Part shown: in pieces, positions 61,771 through 64,000 of the stretch
How the letters are laid out: each line of letters starts with the position of its first letter
Position numbering within the stretch: the stretch's first letter is position 1
DNA from: JAJDTQ01 sp965204235
GTDB lineage: Bacteria > Desulfobacterota > Binatia > UBA9968 > JAJDTQ01
Assembly: GCA_965204235.1 (NCBI GenBank)
Contig: OZ241979.1
Location: forward strand, 3,596,001 to 3,660,000
Direction of reading: 5' to 3'
Length of the DNA stretch: 64,000 nt
Made by a program: the position numbers and the translations under genes
The notes under the pieces: model-generated
What the model saw: only the letters and a program-made list of their open reading frames with translations
The model's database searches: none
What the model was told of the DNA's origin: nothing

Positions 61771-62472
61771 ATGAAACGAGCCCTGGCGCTCCTGCCCCTC
61801 CTGGTCCTGTGTCCATTGGCGAGCCCTCTGGCGAGCGCCGCCGCGGACGGGGACCGGCTCCGGGACCTGGGCTTCCTCGTCCAGGAAGGGGTCGTGGCCG
61901 CTCCCGACTTCACCACGGAGGACGCAGCCGGAAACCGGGTCTCCTCCCGGTCCTTCCGGGGCAGGGTGGTGTTGTTGAACTTCTGGGCCACGTGGTGCCC
62001 CCCCTGTCGTCTGGAGATGCCGTCCATGGAGCGGCTGTACGGGGAGTTCCGTGAGCGGGGGCTCGAGGTCGTCGCCGTCAACTTCATGGAGCCGCGGGAG
62101 TTGGTGCAGGCCTTCGCCAGGGAACGGAAGCTGACGTATCCCATGCTGCTGGACCCGCGAAGCGACGTCGCCGAGCTGTACGGCGTGATGCGCCTGCCAG
62201 AAACGGTGGTCATCGGGCGCGGCGGCGAGGTCATCGCCAAGACCACCGGCTACAAGGACTGGTACAAGGAGGACGTGCGCGAGCTCGTGTCCGCGCTTCT
62301 CGAAGACCGGCAGCCGGCGCGCCCCGCGCCCCGGGAGGCGCCTGCGCCGCCGCCGGAGCAGCCCTCGCAAGGAGTCTGGCGTTACCTGGCCGCGGTCGCC
62401 GTCGTCCTCCTGGCCGCGGCGCTGGCGGCGTTCCGGCTCAGACGCCGGGGAGTCCGCGGGAGCATGGGCTGA
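61771..62472 (+). CDS. TlpA-like thiol:disulfide oxidoreductase, membrane-anchored
   Basis: A 233-residue protein with a signal peptide (MKRALALLPLLVLCPLASPLASA), a thioredoxin domain with NFWATWCPPCRLEMPSM (Cys76, Cys79), cis-proline region MRLPETVVIG, a proline-rich linker and a C-terminal hydrophobic segment (YLAAVAVVLLAAALAAF). It is a periplasmic reductant of the TlpA/ResA group, commonly serving cytochrome c or oxidase copper-site maturation. Its position after the ctaG-like gene supports that role. Confidence 0.92.
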   Translation: MKRALALLPLLVLCPLASPLASAAADGDRLRDLGFLVQEGVVAAPDFTTEDAAGNRVSSRSFRGRVVLLNFWATWCPPCRLEMPSMERLYGEFRERGLEVVAVNFMEPRELVQAFARERKLTYPMLLDPRSDVAELYGVMRLPETVVIGRGGEVIAKTTGYKDWYKEDVRELVSALLEDRQPARPAPREAPAPPPEQPSQGVWRYLAAVAVVLLAAALAAFRLRRRGVRGSMG

Positions 62473-62503
62473 CGCCCCCCGCCTGACAGCCGTCGAGACG
62501 GAA

Positions 62504-63316
62504 GTGTTGCCGTTTCCCCACATGGACCCCGTCGCCTTCCGCATCGGGCCGCTGGCGGTGCGGTGGTACGGACTGATGTACCTGTTCGGGTTCGTTGGCG
62601 GGTACTTCGTGGCCCGCTGGGTGGCGCGCAAGCGGGGACTGCCGCTCGCGGGCGACGTCCTGCTGGAGCTCCTCAGCTACTTGGCCCTGGGCGTCGTCCT
62701 GGGCGGCCGGCTGGGTTACGCGCTGTTCTACAACCCGTCGTTCTACCTGGCCTACCCGCTGGAGATCCTCGCCTTCTGGCAGGGCGGCATGTCGTTCCAC
62801 GGCGGCCTGCTGGGGGCCGCGGCCGCGGGCTGGTGGTACGTGCGCAAGCGGGGGTTGCCGTTCTATGCGGTCGCCGACTGCATCTTTGCCGCGGCGCCCG
62901 TCGGCCTGGGTCTGGGCCGGGTGGGCAATTTCATCAACGGCGAACTGTACGGACGCCCTACGGACCTGCCCTGGGGCATGGTCTTCCCGCAAGCCGGCCC
63001 GGCGCCGCGTCACCCGTCCCAGCTATACGAGGCCGCGCTGGAAGGCGGGCTGTTGCTGGCGGTGCTGCTGTGGATCGCGCTGCGGGTGCGCCGGGACGGG
63101 TTCGTGACCTGGGCGTTCGTCGGCGGCTACGGCGTGGTCAGGTTCCTGGTGGAGTTCGTCCGCGAGCCGGACGCTCACCTGGGGTTGGCGTGGGGGTTGT
63201 CCCGGGGGCAGTACCTCAGCCTCGTGATGGTCGCAGGGGCAGCGGTGTTCTTCTGGCGCCGTTGGCGGCAGGCCCCGGGCGCGGCCCGGCCGATGGCGCC
63301 GCGCGCGTCCGCATGA
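62504..63316 (+). CDS. lgt: Prolipoprotein diacylglyceryl transferase (Lgt)
   Basis: A 270-residue inner-membrane enzyme that attaches diacylglycerol to the lipobox cysteine of prolipoproteins. Signatures are FRIGPLAVRWYGLMYL, GGMSFHGGLLGA, and GLGRVGNFINGELYGRPTDLPWG. The listed start is the GTG at 62504; an ATG at 62522 (MDPVAF) is equally possible. Likely substrates include the MltA-like lipoprotein in this window. Confidence 0.95.
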   Translation: MLPFPHMDPVAFRIGPLAVRWYGLMYLFGFVGGYFVARWVARKRGLPLAGDVLLELLSYLALGVVLGGRLGYALFYNPSFYLAYPLEILAFWQGGMSFHGGLLGAAAAGWWYVRKRGLPFYAVADCIFAAAPVGLGLGRVGNFINGELYGRPTDLPWGMVFPQAGPAPRHPSQLYEAALEGGLLLAVLLWIALRVRRDGFVTWAFVGGYGVVRFLVEFVREPDAHLGLAWGLSRGQYLSLVMVAGAAVFFWRRWRQAPGAARPMAPRASA

Positions 63317-63320
63317 GTGC

Positions 63321-63566
63321 TCACTCGTCCATTTCGCCGAAGTAGTCCCTCAGGATCCGCTCCTTGACGTACTCGAGGGCGCCGAGGTCGTGGAGGATGT
63401 CGCCGCCGGTGTCGTAGAAGAAGATGTCGCCGTTCTTGTTCCGTCCCACCGCCATCAGCCATTCGAGTTCGTCCCGGTCTTCGAGCAGGTAGTTGATGGT
63501 CTGGCTGGCGCCGTTGCTGTCGATGATCGTGACCTTCGGTGTCAACTTTTTCTTCGGCTGGCTCAT
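63321..63566 (-). CDS. Hypothetical small acidic protein
   Basis: An 81-residue protein starting MSQPKKKLTPKVTIIDSNG, with a lysine-rich N-terminus, YLLEDRDELEWLMAVGRNKNGDIFFYDTGGDIL and a C-terminal acidic helix. No family was recognised. It is convergent with lgt, separated by four bases, and has a GGGAGG-type ribosome site. The codon use is like its neighbours, so it is probably a real gene. Confidence 0.7.
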   Translation of the reverse strand: MSQPKKKLTPKVTIIDSNGASQTINYLLEDRDELEWLMAVGRNKNGDIFFYDTGGDILHDLGALEYVKERILRDYFGEMDE

Positions 63567-63770
63567 TTCTCCCTCCCGCTCGCCAGTCTATACCAGTCGG
63601 AGCCGGTAGCTCAACCCTTCGGGGGCTGCGGACGGGATTTTCCGGCCCGCGGCCTCATTTCAAGTGGATAGACAGGAATAACGGATAACCTTTTGACATA
63701 TTTCGAGATTCAGGATAGGTAACCCGTTTGTGAAGGTCCACAGGGCTTCCATCCGACCTTCTCGAACGGC
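63567..63770. promoter_or_regulatory. Divergent spacer with candidate promoter
   Basis: On the plus strand a consensus TTGACA at 63693-63698 is followed after 17 bases by TAGGTA (63716-63721), a weak -10. It points to the DUF309 gene 50 bases on. No other element was recognised. Confidence 0.35.
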
Positions 63771-64000
63771 ATGGAGCACGACCCGCGCTTCCTCAAGGGC
63801 GTCGATGAGTTCAACCGGGGGCTCTTCTACCGGTGTCACGAGACCCTGGAGGAGATCTGGCTCGAAGACCACGGTCCCGAGCGCGAGTTCTACCAGGGCC
63901 TCATCCAGGTGGCCGCGGGTTACTTCAAGTGGGAGCAGGAGGTCCCGCGCGGCGCGGTCAAGCTGTTGCGCGCCGGCATCGAGAGGCTCCGACCCTATCG
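63771..64000 (+). CDS. DUF309 family protein, N-terminal part
   Basis: The first 76 codons of a gene that continues past the right edge of the window. FNRGLFYRCHETLEEIWLEDHG, FYQGLIQVAAGYFKWEQ and GAVKLLRAGIERL match the all-helical DUF309 family, whose HExxE-like and QGLxQ motifs are conserved. Function is unknown. The ATG at 63771 follows the candidate promoter above. Confidence 0.85.
   Translation, partial: MEHDPRFLKGVDEFNRGLFYRCHETLEEIWLEDHGPEREFYQGLIQVAAGYFKWEQEVPRGAVKLLRAGIERLRPY

Overview
The window is GC-rich DNA, mostly unidirectional catabolic operons with short intergenic gaps and many 4-base start/stop overlaps (ATGA, GTGA, TTGA). A MltA-type lytic transglycosylase, Lgt, a Tat-exported reductase, a tripartite-tricarboxylate binding protein and a Liv ABC transporter point to a Gram-negative bacterium. 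The density of amidohydrolases, M20 and M24 peptidase-fold enzymes, an F420-type LLM oxidoreductase, enolase-superfamily and ornithine-cyclodeaminase-like genes suggests an uncultured lineage of the Entotheonella/Tectomicrobia or Rokubacteria kind. That placement is inference; no rRNA or tRNA gene was seen.

Layout. 1-7171: catabolic genes (amidohydrolase fragment, DUF35 protein, thiolase, TctC-type binding protein; then citrate synthase, enoyl-CoA hydratase, D-aminoacylase-type hydrolase). 7172-13560: an AT-richer accessory island with an orphan type I specificity subunit HsdS, a DUF2971 protein, a three-gene ubiquitin-like operon (Ubl, E2-like, JAB-E1 fusion) and a Fic protein. 13597-21552: orphan molybdopterin hydroxylase large subunit, a haem-oxygenase-fold enzyme and a complete Liv-type ABC transporter (J-H-M-G-F). 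21575-30815: Tat reductase, SDR, flippase-like protein, then a decaying stretch (frameshifted AAA ATPase, internally deleted DUF4276 gene, broken MFS gene) followed by a TA-flanked MITE-like element and an IS1634-type insertion sequence. 30842-46583: CDP-alcohol phosphotransferase, 3-hydroxyanthranilate dioxygenase, phosphatase, MetE-like protein, MFS carrier, two paralogous amidohydrolases, iron alcohol dehydrogenase, DUF6282, two M20 enzymes, AAA/nuclease-like protein, LLM oxidoreductase and a second Fic protein. 46744-58388: a 123-bp inverted-repeat element, opine-dehydrogenase-like, MR/MLE and M24 genes, a polytopic glycosyltransferase-like protein, two ornithine-cyclodeaminase-family genes around MltA, a VOC protein and a degraded gene. 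58768-64000: QueE-QueD, CtaG-like, TlpA-like, Lgt and a DUF309 gene cut by the window end.

The two themes are small-molecule catabolism fed by uptake systems, and genome plasticity. At least ten copies of one dispersed palindromic repeat (about 110-150 bp, about 17-bp terminal inverted repeats ending in CTGAACGATT) lie between genes, with two other repeat families. The most interesting locus is the ubiquitin-like operon at 9937-12041: its E2-like protein has no cysteine and its Ubl does not end in Gly-Gly.
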